DNA of 20,987 nt from Haplomitrium mnioides (GCA_049999725.1 JBNGIS010020927.1:1-20987); one strand, 5' to 3'. Counted from the stretch's first letter, positions 1-9,713 are shown. The notes: generated by a model from the letters alone, not told the origin. Numbers and translations: made by a program.

Positions 1-671
1 TTCCACCTTCACAACTGTCAAACACTTGTAATGATTCTCAAAATGTTTGTCTAGGTTCTCAACTTGATGCTTAACAGACAGAAGAAGATACTTTGGTACA
101 ACAAATACTTTCTACACGCCGAGCAATCTATGATGGAGCATCTAGGCCGCGAGAAGGGACTCTTTTGCACAACACTTGATACAGGCATAAATTTGGCAAT
201 CTATATGAGATGAAAGCTAAAATATTTGTTTGTGTTGTTGCATCTTTGGATCCAAATGGCATACCATTTTGGGTTGCCAAAGATCTCAAAGTTTTGTCAT
301 TTAATGAAGAAGATCTCCCAAACCAAAAACAAGTACGTGTTCAATGGTTTGCTTGTAAGGCTGAGGATGCATTTTCTAAACAATACTTCCTAGAAAAAAT
401 GGCAGCAACAAAAGGGAAACGTAAATCCAAGTTACATATTGATGTACTTGACGTGACACAAATCACAATGATGTCATTTGATTTTCTTCTTACACAAAAA
501 AACTAATCAAGTAAAACCACTTTAGCTACCATTAAAGAAAATCTATTTGAGTACAAAAGACAAAAAGCCTTCAATCTTAAAATGTTTCAAAGAGATTCAA
601 TCATTGTCAATAACAGAAAGACAGATCAAGTAAATCTTGATGAATCTGAAGAAGTCGAGACGAGTGACTAA
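1..671 (+). pseudogene. Broken coding relic, unknown family
   Basis: One reading frame (codons starting at multiples of 3) reads like protein from the left edge to a TAA at 669-671. It is interrupted by TAA at 72, TGA at 177 and TAA at 504. The longest open piece (ATG at 210 to 506, 98 aa) includes GIPFWVAKDLKVLSF and a basic stretch KGKRKSK. After the 504 stop the frame stays open for 54 codons and ends in an acidic tail (NLDESEEVETSD). I do not recognise the family. A hydrophobic/aromatic core, then a basic patch and an acidic end, would fit the C-terminal part of a larger protein whose start lies left of the window. It may be a transposon-associated gene or a decayed host exon. That it is coding-derived is moderately supported; function is unknown. 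Confidence 0.45.
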
Positions 672-1040
672 AGTAATTTAAAATTTTTATTATATATTGT
701 GTATTTTCAAGTATATTGTAATTAAAGATTATTACTTTATAAAGTACGTAAGAATGTTTTGAAGCAATTTGTTGAATTTATATACCACCTTCAACTTTTT
801 ACTATAAATCATTCCAAGTTGAATGTCATTCTCTATTAATGAAACTTAAATCTTTTGTTAATATTTTCATTTACTTTGTAAAATATTTTTTTCTCCAAAA
901 TGTAAGTATGTTATTTCCAACTTTAGTGCATGCTAGAAGAGTTTAATGTTATTGTATTGCTAAAGCATCTGCCCAAATTGACTACTTATTTTTTGCTTGT
1001 AAGGACTTTGATGTATAACTTAAAATCTTTGGTGCGCTTA
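672..1040. other. AT-rich spacer, nothing recognisable
   Basis: Very AT-rich sequence between the first coding relic and the LINE ORF1. I see no coherent reading frame, repeat or RNA gene. The 5' end of the LINE may lie here, but no boundary or target-site duplication can be seen. Confidence 0.5.
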
Positions 1041-1056
1041 GACACTCAACACAAAT

Positions 1057-1788
1057 ATGGAGGAGAACTACACATATATGAGAGAAACATATGCTACACT
1101 ACAGAATCGACAAAGTAGCTTGCGCCAAGATATAGACAACCTAACGACTAAACAAATGTTTGACATGAAGACACTCAACACTATGGGAGAGAACTGCACA
1201 GATATGAAAGAAAAATGTACATGCTACTACAAAACAACCAAGAACAAATTCACCAAGACAAAACATCTGTACCACACCTTGGCGGAAAGTCTACGGGACA
1301 CCAAAACTCAAGTGACCCAGTCCTGGTCCAGTGTTGTGAAGGGAACCCCAGACCGATGCTTGGTCTGAGCAATAGTTCAAGGGATCCTAAAGGAAGAACA
1401 AGAGCTACATGGACGCAAATTGAACTTGATTGTACACGGGATAGCAGAACAACCAACCAAGAATACACATGAAATGATCCAAGAGCAGATCCTACAACCA
1501 TGCGGCATCACGAAAATACACTCAATATGCCAGAGAATCGGCAAGCCCTCAAGTAAGAACAGACCAATCCTCATCAAATTCCAGAATGCCAAAGACCAAC
1601 TAGCTCTCTTGAAATCCAAGAAAGCCCTCAAAGGACAACTTCTATGGATTTTTGAGGACCTATCACCAGATCAAAGAAAGAACCTCCCGACTGAAATCGG
1701 GAAAATGAAAGAAGCATGGAAAGAGGGAAAACAGGTAGTGATCCGAGGAGGGAAGATGCAAATCCTACCTCTCCGACCAAATTGACTT
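1057..1788 (+). pseudogene. LINE ORF1 protein, one in-frame stop
   Basis: The reading frame starts at ATG 1057 and runs about 243 codons, with one internal TGA (1366-1368) and no frameshift. The N-terminal ~100 residues are polar and heptad-like, as expected for an ORF1 coiled coil that trimerises. After the stop comes KLNLIVHGIAE, the usual first strand of the RRM-like core. Then follow RPILIKFQNAKDQLALLKSK and ALKGQLLWIFEDLSPDQRKN, which match the RRM end and C-terminal domain of LINE ORF1 proteins. The last residues KQVVIRGGKMQI fit the C-terminal domain. ORF1 proteins are RNA-binding chaperones that package LINE RNA. The single TGA could come from CGA or TGG by one transition, so this is a fairly young or slowly decaying copy compared with its neighbours. 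Confidence 0.72.
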
Positions 1789-1915
1789 ATCTGATGTGAC
1801 CAAAAATAAATAGTTTGAGTTTGATTTTGATCTTGATCTCCACTTGAATGACTATAACTACGCTTTTATACTTTATCTTATTGATATTGATATTTCTATT
1901 ATTGCACTTGTTTGT

Positions 1916-1945
1916 AGGCCTCCAACATTAGTTGATTGGAGGCTT
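1916..1945 (+). other. Hairpin in LINE 3' region
   Basis: GCCTCCAA (1918-1925) pairs with TTGGAGGC (1936-1943) across a 10-nt loop. The stem can be extended by one G-U and one A-U pair. It lies between ORF1 and the tail, where LINE RNAs often carry the stem-loop recognised by reverse transcriptase. Function is inferred. Confidence 0.5.
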
Positions 1946-2010
1946 CACTTCTCTAGACACTTGGTAGTTGACGTCATGTGATGTCAGGCAATGGTTTTTA
2001 CTTTCTCTAC

Positions 2011-2024
2011 CGCACCTCGGTGCG
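2011..2024 (+). other. Tetraloop hairpin in LINE 3' region
   Basis: CGCAC (2011-2015) and GTGCG (2020-2024) form a perfect 5-bp GC-rich stem around the tetraloop CTCG, about 60 bp before the repetitive tail. It is a second candidate structure for recognition of the LINE 3' end. Confidence 0.45.
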
Positions 2025-2333
2025 TGGGTGTACTTCTGGTCTTTATGGCCCTAAGGCTGGCATGGGACCTTAAACTTATTCTGATTCTGATTATGATTTG
2101 ACTCAGATGTAGAGCTTTATGTCCGTTTTACTTTAAGAATTCTGAATTAGAAAATGAAATCTTTTGCGTGTGTAGAGTTTGTTGCAAAAAATAGAATGTT
2201 TACCATCTCTATCCATGGTTGTAGAAGTATGAACCCTCTGCGTGCATAGACTTTGATTTGCAAGTCAAACTATTGTGTATACAAAAACTCTTCTGCAAAA
2301 TCTAAAACCTATGTTCTTGTCAGTCTTTGTTGT

Positions 2334-2437
2334 GGAGTGTTCAGATGGTAAGTACGGATTTTTATGCACGTATAGACTTTGGGGTGGAGTGTTCAAATGT
2401 TGAGCATGGATTTCTATGCGCGCATAGACTTTGGAAT
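2334..2437 (+). repeat. 52-bp tandem duplication
   Basis: Two adjacent copies, 2334-2385 and 2386-2437, both begin GGAGTGTTCA and end in CATAGACTTTGG or TATAGACTTTGG. A third, shorter start (GGAAGTCCAAG) follows at 2438. The second copy contains the perfect 12-bp palindrome TATGCGCGCATA. Related motifs (tgcgtgcatagactttg and variants) recur singly near 2163, 2239 and 2931, so the duplication sits within a wider degenerate repeat. Confidence 0.65.
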
Positions 2438-3219
2438 GGAAGTCCAAGCCTTACACAAGCTCTACTTCTCACATACAACCCTCAAGCTTCTACATACAAA
2501 GACTATCGGTTACAACTTAGTTTGTACACAAGTCATAGACTCTTTTGTAGAACTTGAAACCTTTGTTTGGTTGGATTCAAGTCTTAAACTTGGAGATGTT
2601 TCTTGTTTACACTCTTTTAATTCAATCTCCTTAGCGAGTGCTTTTTTGATTCTAAACTATGATTCGTTGGATTATGAAAATTTTTAAAATGTTGAAACCT
2701 TTTTTTAAACCCACTTTAACTTTTACGTGTATGGATTTTCAACTACAAATGAAAGCTTCTTTCTTGCTTGAAATTTAAAAATAGAGCTCCTAAATCCATG
2801 CAATTTTTTGCTTTGTTGGGTTTAGTGTCTATGATTGCAAACTTATTCCTTTGACTTCTAGTCTGTTTGGGCTTTTTGTTTTTTTGTTTTGTAATTTTCT
2901 TTTCAAAAAAATGTTTCAAAGAGCACCACATCTATGTGTGCATAGAGTTTTTGCAATCAAACATATTTCAATATAGTTTCTTGTGATGTGTATTTTAATT
3001 TTTGGGCTTTAAATTGCAATCAATTATAAATGCAAATTTTTTGTGAAAATTTACCATAATTTTTATACTTTTCATCAAATTTAAGTTTTCCAATATTTTC
3101 ATGAATACTAATAATTTTTTTTATTTTGCATAACTAAATTGACTCTTGCTCTATCATGCTTGTTGAAATGGCTTAAAGTAAACCTCAAAAACTCATGTAT
3201 TTTTTGTTTTTAAAAAAGA
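2438..3219. other. AT-rich region without a supported gene
   Basis: No convincing coding frame is present. A 62-codon minus-strand stretch (2743-2931) is lysine-rich and unidentified. It lies in the same phase as the degenerate minus-strand frame to its right, so it may be a remnant of that gene's downstream part, but I cannot support this further. Confidence 0.35.
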
Positions 3220-4440
3220 ACCTCATTTTTTCTGTTTTTTTAGCTCAAAAACCACAATGTTTCCCAAAAGAGATTCTATTTCTGGTTCAAAGTAGCAACT
3301 ATTTACCTCCTCCACTACTTTCAATGCAACTTCCCTTGTTGATGGTTCCACAATTGGTATAAGTCACGATTTTCAACCAAATTTGTTGGGTTTCCCTATT
3401 TCCTATACCATTTCTTCGGAAATAGCTCTCCTTTCTTTTATAAGAATCCACTTATCTTCTTTTGTGAAAAACTCCAAATTTTCCAGTTGATGGATGATAA
3501 TTAGAATGCACCAAATCATTTGATTCCTACTCCATATCTCCTTAAAGTATCTCACAATTTTTGACATGATATATTCGAATAAACCCTTTGTTTGTTCTCT
3601 AAAAGCATTTAACAACACTATCAATCATGCCTTTGTGATATATCTCGACTTTAGCTTAAACAATATAATTGTAAATAGTTGAATAAACTCCAATAAGAGA
3701 AGATCAATGATTTCTAGGATTTACTACCCATCATTGGTAATAAATAGGTTTGCAACCATGTATGCAAGGTGCCTAACTCGCTTATAGATGGCATCAAGTT
3801 TGTCTTCCTCCGAGAGGTCATAACTTTCCCAACTGCTTCCTTTGTAAACAAAATTGACACTCCTCTAATTTTCAACACAACATCTCTACAATATCAATTT
3901 TCCCATGTTGGATCCTCTAATAAAGCTCTCCAAATCATAATACCAAGTTCTCTCCTCAAACTCCTATAGTCCTCTTCACATAAAAACTTTTGGGAGATCA
4001 TAGGATCTCTTTGGAAGATGTAAAATCTTGATGTGTATCTTGTACATCATGAAAGCATAAACTTCACTTGGGGTAGACGTTGTTGCCTTTGGTGGCAAAT
4101 CCAACTCACGTTTGCTCTCAATTGAATTGATTGGAATGAATAAAGTCTTGTTCTATTTCAAGGCTCTCTCTGATCAATGAGTGAGAGCGCGGAGTACTTG
4201 ATCTCCTCTTGGCATAGCTTTGACACTTCCACAATAACACTCATAGTATTTGCAAATGACCTTTCACTCACAAATATAATGACAAAAAATAGCAACAGTC
4301 ATTATTCCAAAATAGTTACAAACTTCCAACGTTCAAGTTTCCAAGCGCGCACTTTGGACCCTTTAGAATCTAAAATCCAACACATCCAAATTACATATTA
4401 AAGCATCTTACTTAGTTCCCTTCAAACTACCGATCTAATA
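3220..4440 (-). pseudogene. Degenerate minus-strand reading frame, unknown family
   Basis: Reading leftwards in a single phase (plus triplets starting at 1 modulo 3), about 400 codons look like protein with no frameshift but about 16 stops. Coherent segments, in order, are: SKRELDLPPKATTSTPSEV (near 4120-4060), FEERTWYYDLESFIRG (about 3960-3915), ESYDLSEEDKLDAIYKRV (about 3830-3775), a 73-codon open run (3624-3403) ending KERRAISEEMV, and VALKVVEEVNSCYFEPEIES (about 3330-3270). Several stops are TGA or TAG that one transition would turn into Trp or Arg codons. In DNA this AT-rich, 16 stops in 400 codons is fewer than expected by chance, but not decisively so. I do not recognise the family. 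An old retrocopy, exon or element ORF are all possible. Confidence 0.42.
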
Positions 4441-4589
4441 AATTATTCTTAGGAATCAAACCCTTTTATGTAAATTAATTTTTATTCATCACTTTATCTC
4501 TTGAGAGGATATAAATTGTTCAAATTTTCCCTGAAACCACTGCTTAGAAGGTTTTGTCTGATCTTTCCATCCAAAAAGCCCGTCACATC
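4441..4589. other. AT-rich spacer before the satellite
   Basis: No gene is visible. The satellite motif becomes recognisable from about 4590 (actactacaaagg, then tcaaattctcataa). Confidence 0.4.
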
Positions 4590-7419
4590 CACTACTACAA
4601 AGGTAGCTCAGAAATGTACTACATGAAACAATCACCCTTGCCTCAAATTCTCATAAGACTTTTGGGTTGATGCTATTAGGTTGTTTGGCTCTTCTACCAA
4701 GGCACTTCAATCCTACAACATACACCAACTATTCTACGTTTAAGCTCTCACATATGATTTAGGTGGGTGCTTTTAGGTTGTTGGGCAATTCAATTTTGCT
4801 ACACGCATCACACGTCCTTAGCTAAGATTCCTAAATACGCTTTGAGTGGATACTTTTGGGTTGTTTGGCCCTTTTATCCTACTCTATAGAACGCACATCC
4901 TTTGCTAAAAATTTTATGTAGGTTTTGGATAGATGCTCATAGATTTTTGGGCACTAATACTATTACCCCTATCCTACTACATACAACAAAGATCCTTAGA
5001 TAAAATTCTCATTTACACTTTGGGTGGATACTCCTAGGTTGTTTGGCTGTTCTACAAAGGCACTCCTATTTCCGTAGCTGAAACTCTTACATCCTTTTTG
5101 GAAGGACGCTCTAAGTTGTTCGGCCCTACTACTAAGGTACTTCTATCTTGCTGCATACACACATCCTTTGCTGAAATTCTCAAGCACACTTTGGGTAGAT
5201 GTTGTAAGTTTTTTTTGCCTTACTACTTAGGCACTTCATCTCTTGCTACATACATCACACATCCTTGGCTAAATTTTGATATACGCTTTAGCTAAATACT
5301 CTCAGGTTGTTCCGCCTAACTATTAAGATATTACTAATCTACTACATACAACACAGATCGTGAGCTAAAATTCTCACATATGCTTAGGCAAATACTCTAA
5401 CATTGTTTGGCTTTGCTATATAAGCACTTCTATCCTATTTATTACATACACCATACATCCTTTGAGTGGATACTCTTAGGTTGATTGACCTTACTCATAA
5501 TGCACCTCTATCTACTACATACAATAGACATCCTTAGCTCAAATTCTCATATGGGCTTTTGGTGGATCCTCTAAGGTTGCTCGGCCAAACTACTAAGACA
5601 CTTGTTTCCTACAATATACAAAAAAATTCTTGGGTTGAAATTCTCTTAAATGGTTTGGGTTGACACTCCTAGGTTGCTTAAAGGTTGTTTGGCCCTACTA
5701 CTAAGGCAATTCAATCCTATTTCATACAACTTAAATCCTTGGCTGAAATTTTCACATACAATTTGGTTAGATACTCTTTGGTTGCTCTTAGGTTGTTGGG
5801 TACTACAACTTAGAAACCTATATCTTACTCTATACATAAAAAAATCCTTAGCTAAAGTTCTTATTCACACAATAGGTGGACATTCCAAGGTTGATAGCCC
5901 TATCATTAAAGCACTTTTATTCTACTACATACATCCTTGGATGAAATTCTCACACACACTTTTGGTGAATACTCTTAGACTTTTTAGCCCTATTAGTAAG
6001 ACACTTCTATCCTACTACATGCAACAAGCAATCAAAGCTGAAATTCTCATATACAATTTCAATGGAGACACTCTCATGTGGTTGGTCTATGCTACTACTG
6101 AGGCACCTCTATCCAACCATTTACACTAGACATCCTTGGCTGAAGTTCTCATATATGGTTTGCTCTTAGGTTGTTTGGCCCTACTTCTAGAGTACTTCTA
6201 TCCTACTACATACAATGGACATCCATAGCTAAAATTCTCATACATGATTTGAGTGGATACTCTTAGATTACTGTTAGGTTGTTTGGCTCTTCAACTAACA
6301 AACTCTTATTTGACTACATACAATAGTCATTCTAAGCTAAAATTCTTATATACGCTTTGGGTGGATTCTCAAAGGTTGTTCATCTCAACTACTAAGACAC
6401 TTCTATTCTACTACGTACAACAAACATCCCTACCTAAAATTTTGGTATATGCTTTAGATGAAAACTCTTTGGTTGCTCTTAGCTTGTTCCACCCAACTAC
6501 AAAGACACTTCTATCCTACTACATACAACATACATCCATAGCTAAAATTCTCATGTGTGCTTTGGGTAGATACTTTATCTTAAAGGTTGTTTAGCCAACT
6601 ACCAAAGCTATATGGTTGTCCGCCCTTCAACTAATGCACTTCTTTTTTTGACTACATATAGTAGACATCTTTAGGTGAAACTCTTATACACGCTTTAGGT
6701 GACCACTCTTTGGCTACCTTTTGGTTGTTTGGCTCTAATACTAAAGAACTTCAATCCTACTTCATATAGCACACAATCTTAGTTGAAAGTTTCATATATG
6801 CTTTGGTTGTTGGGCCCTACTACCAAGGAACTACTATCCACCTACATACAACAAATATCCTTAGCTGAAAGTTTTATATACTCTTTGAGTAGATACTCTT
6901 AGATTGTTTTGCCCTACTACTAAGGCACTTTTATACTACTACATGCAACATACATCTTTAGCTGAAATTCTCATGTACACTTGCACTGTACACTCTTAGG
7001 TTGTTGAGCCCCACTACTCATACACTTCTATTCTATTCTATATACCAAATATCTCTAGCCAAAATTCTCATATAAGCTTTGGGTGGATGCCTTAAGGTTT
7101 TTTGACCTTGCTACTAAAACACTTTTATTTAACTACATACAACACACATCCATAGCTGAAATTCTCATATATGCTTTGAGTGGTCACTCTAAGGACTTTT
7201 GGCACAACTACTAAGGGTTTCCTCTTCAAAATCATAGAATATACTTCTTTTGCTAAAATTCTCATATGCACTTTCAAGTGCATACTCTATGGTTGTTTTG
7301 CTGTAAAACTAAAGCACTTCAATTCTTAGCTAACATCCTTAGCTAAAGTTCTCAATTACTTTTTCGATAGATAGTCTTAGACTACTCTTTGGTTTTCGGC
7401 CCTTCAAGTGATGCACTTT
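4590..7419 (+). repeat. Satellite block 1, ~97-bp unit, about 30 units
   Basis: A diverged tandem repeat. Each unit runs through ordered landmarks: CTTTGGGTGGATACTC, TTAGGTTGTTTGGCCC, TACTACTAAGGCACTTC, TATCCTACTACATACAAC, and ACATCCTTAGCTGAAATTC followed by TCATATA. Unit starts can be followed at about 4661, 4757, 4841, 4922, 5019, 5097, 5189, 5284, 5382, 5460, 5558, 5654, 5761, 6245, 6356, 6452, 6559, 6883, 6980, 7077, 7173, 7272 and 7353, among others. Most steps are 96-98 bp, with shorter (78-84) and longer (107-111) classes. The block ends abruptly in mid-unit at the chromovirus LTR. Open frames inside it (for example 5650-6129) are by-products of the repeat. The family is not recognised. 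Confidence 0.85.
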
Positions 7420-7808
7420 TGTAATAGTACAAGCATAAGGTTGTGCTATTTATAAGAAAATATAGAGGAGTGAAGGAAGTGGTAGAGGGTCACTTTTAGG
7501 GCTGAGATAAGATTACTTACCTTTGAAGTTGCTTTTAGTAGAGAGTCACTTTTAGAGTTGAAATTAGAAGTGACTTGTAAGTGAAGAAAGAGGGATGATA
7601 CCCTCTTCTCTTGTATAAATAGAAGGGCTTCTTAGTTGTACTCCTCATTCAGAAGTTTCTCTTGAATCATTTGGGTTCTTTAGTTGTTTGGCTTTTGCTT
7701 GCACTCTTGGTCTTAGCTTGGGCCTTGAGTTGCTTTTGGTTGAAGAACTCTATTCGAGTTCATTATGAGTTCTTACTCATTTGGATTTGGTCCTTGAGTT
7801 TTTTTACA
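7420..7808 (+). repeat. 5' LTR of the chromovirus
   Basis: 389 bp, beginning TGTAATAGTACAAG and ending GAGTTTTTTTACA. It aligns without gaps to 11966-12354, with about 33 mismatches by hand count (about 91-92% identity), mostly transitions. A near-repeat GTCACTTTTAG(G/A)G occurs twice in U3, at 7485-7505 and 7541-7561, 56 bp apart, a possible duplicated enhancer. Confidence 0.93.
7614..7621 (+). promoter_or_regulatory. TATA box in 5' LTR
   Basis: TATAAATA, at offset 194 within the LTR. The same octamer is kept at the same offset in the 3' LTR (12160-12167). It is the likely core promoter of the element, with transcription starting about 30 bp downstream. Confidence 0.7.
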
Positions 7809-7809
7809 T

Positions 7810-7821
7810 TGGCATCATAGC
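7810..7821 (+). other. Primer-binding site
   Basis: TGGCATCATAGC begins one base after the 5' LTR end. It differs at two positions from TGGTATCAGAGC, the common plant site matching the 3' end of initiator-methionine tRNA. The position directly after the LTR supports the boundary call. Confidence 0.8.
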
Positions 7822-7848
7822 TAGGGTTTGCTTTTGGTGGTGAGATAT

Positions 7849-8559
7849 ATGGAGAATCAAGAGGCGACGGTTCAAGCAACAAAACAACGACTTGAACATG
7901 TTTCACACATTTTTAAAGGAAAAATGAAAGGCATAGCAACTTTTCAAGAAGAAAAGAGTTATGAGCAATTTCCATCACCAAAAGCATATGATGGGAGGAT
8001 GGTTTGTGGTTTATCTGAGAACTTCATATTTGATTGTGAGCAATATTTTGAAGCTACAAATATTAGAGAAGATGGTTGAGAAATTCTATTTGCGGCAAGT
8101 CAATTAGAAGGAGTTGCTAAGACTTGGTTGAGATATCAAGTACAACAAGCACAACGTGGATTTGTTGCTCATATTGTTTCTTGGTGTGAGCTCAAAGAAG
8201 CGGCGATTTCAAGATTTAAGGTTGTAAATGCTTCAAAAATAGCAAGAGATTGAGTGGCTGAATTGAAGCAACTTGGTATAGTGAAAAGCTGTGTTACACA
8301 ATTTCATGATACAACTATGCAAATTCTGGATATAAGAGAAGAAGAAGCACTAAACCGCTTTGTTTAGAGATTGAAGCCTCACATGAGAATAGAAGTTATT
8401 ATGAGAGAGCCTACTTAATTAGAAGAAGCAATGTGTATGGCGGAAAGGCATGACTCATTACTTACTGCTATAGAAGCTATGTCGGGTCCTCAACTATTCA
8501 AACAACATACTCAAAACTTTGCAAGCTCTAATGGAATTAAGATTTTGACAAGAATTTGA
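7849..8559 (+). pseudogene. Chromovirus gag, with stops and no zinc knuckle
   Basis: The frame opens at ATG 7849 (MENQEATVQ) and keeps one phase to the protease, with stops at 8077 (TGA), 8251 (TGA), 8365 (TAG), 8416 (TAA) and 8557 (TGA). The central part (FDCEQYFEATNIREDG, then EGVAKTWLRYQVQQ and LKEAAISRFK) matches the retrotransposon gag capsid domain that packages element RNA. The region after the capsid domain is only about 40 codons long. It lacks the CCHC zinc knuckle normally found between capsid and protease, so an in-frame internal deletion is likely. At least one stop (8251) sits where Arg would be expected, consistent with CGA to TGA. Confidence 0.85.
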
Positions 8560-8945
8560 GGTACTTTGTTCTATCTTGATGGTATGATTGAGGAGCAATC
8601 TTGTAGAATGTTGGTTGATAGCGGAAGCTCTGAAAATTTTATGTCACTACTTTTTGCTAAGATAATCAAAGCAAAATTTAGGCCTATCAAAGGGAGTGCT
8701 GTGACTTTGGCCAATGGCCAAAACCATGACATGTTTTCTCTCAAAAGCCATTCCTTTTAAAGATTGGAAAAGAGTATGCAAAATCTATGCAATTTGTTAT
8801 TGAACCTGTACAATATGACATTATTTAAGGGTTGCTTTGGCTTGAATATTGATCCTCTTAATTTGATTGAGCAAAGCGACAGATTCAAGTTACCTTGTAA
8901 GGTAAAAATTTCTTTTGAGGTGTTCAATACCATTGGTGAAGAAGC
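8560..8945 (+). pseudogene. Chromovirus aspartic protease, frameshifted
   Basis: EEQSCRMLVDSGSSENFMS (8590-8646) carries the catalytic D-S-G motif of retropepsin-type proteases, in the same phase as gag. The phase is open to TAA 8758. A frame change near 8760-8775 is then needed to read the second half, where QFVIEPVQYDII leads towards a GLLWL segment typical of the protease C-terminal strand. Further stops occur in that second frame. The enzyme would have matured the gag-pol polyprotein; this copy cannot. Confidence 0.82.
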
Positions 8946-9000
8946 CTAAATCCCTTCAGCATGTTAATTCAATGGAGCAAGAGTTGCCTATCTTTGTTGT

Positions 9001-9713
9001 TTGGATCAAGCCATCATGAACTTGAGTAAGGAAGGAGGAAAAAGTGCGCCTACCTCAATGGTAGATGATATTTTGAAGGAGTTTGGAGACAATTTTTTGG
9101 AGGATTTGCCAAAAGAGTTGCCACATGATCCCAAAATGCCTTTTCCGATTGAGTTGATACCAGGAAGTACTCCTTATAATCGACTTATATATCGGTTATC
9201 ACCACAAGAATTAGAGGAACTTTGAAAGACATTGATAGATCTTCTTGAGAAGGATTTTATTCAACATAGTGCTTTGTCTTGGGAAGCTCTAGTATTTTTT
9301 GTGCCAAAAAAAGATGGTGGATTTCATCTTTGTTCAAATTATTGAAGCTTGAACAACCAAAAAGTGAAGAATGCATATTTTCCACCTCGTATTGATGATT
9401 TGTTGGATCGATTGAGTGGTACAAGATTCTTTTCTAAGTTGGATCTTGGAAATGGTTGTTGGTGAATTCTCCAAAGCCAAGTAATGTGCCAAAGATGGCT
9501 TTTTGTACAAGGTATGGGCATTTTGAGTGGAAAGTTCCTACATTCGGCCTTACTAATGCTATGACAATATTCATGGATCAAATGCATCGATTTTGTCATG
9601 GTTTATTGGATAAGTTAATGTTGGTGTTTTTGGACAATATACTTATCTCTAGTAAAAATGAAGTTGAGCATCGTGATCATCTTAAAGAAGAATTGCAAAG
9701 GCTACACAATTAG
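9001..9713 (+). pseudogene. Chromovirus reverse transcriptase, active-site Asp lost
   Basis: The N-terminal part reads DPKMPFPIELIPGSTPYNR, then a TGA (9223), then LLEKDFIQHSALSW, VPKKDGGFHLC, a TGA at 9343 in the usual Arg position of the next motif, and PPRIDDLLDRLSGTRFFSKL. It stops at 9463. A one-base shift moves the frame to another phase by about 9470, which continues with VPKMAFCTRYGHFEWKVPTF and GLTNAMTIFMDQM. The catalytic box reads VFLDNILISS, so the second aspartate of the YxDD-type motif is Asn (AAT, 9636-9638). Domain order and spacing are otherwise typical of Ty3-type RT. The copy is inactive by stops, by frameshift and by loss of a metal-binding Asp. Confidence 0.92.

Larger units (their letters stand above)
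1040..2095 (+). mobile_element. LINE relic: ORF1 plus 3' tail, no ORF2
   Basis: An L1-like ORF1 (1057-1788) is followed within about 300 bp by what looks like the 3' end of a non-LTR element. That end has two strong hairpins, a GC-richer block (about 2005-2075) and a short repetitive tail ATTCTGATTCTGATTATGATT near 2080-2097. Nothing like the endonuclease or reverse transcriptase of ORF2 lies between them; a full ORF2 would need about 3-4 kb. The copy is therefore an internally deleted or ORF1-only element that would depend on another LINE for retrotransposition. The left boundary is approximate and no target-site duplication was found. Confidence 0.6.

Noticed and set aside
5650-6129. 159-codon open frame
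   Set aside because: It lies wholly inside the ~97-bp satellite and its residues repeat with the unit. Repeat-derived, not a gene.
6253-6594. 113-codon open frame
   Set aside because: Also inside the satellite, with the same repeated words (TKTLLSYY and similar).
4590-7419. CRISPR-like array
   Set aside because: The repeats are contiguous, diverged ~97-bp units with no unique spacers, and the setting is plant retroelement DNA.
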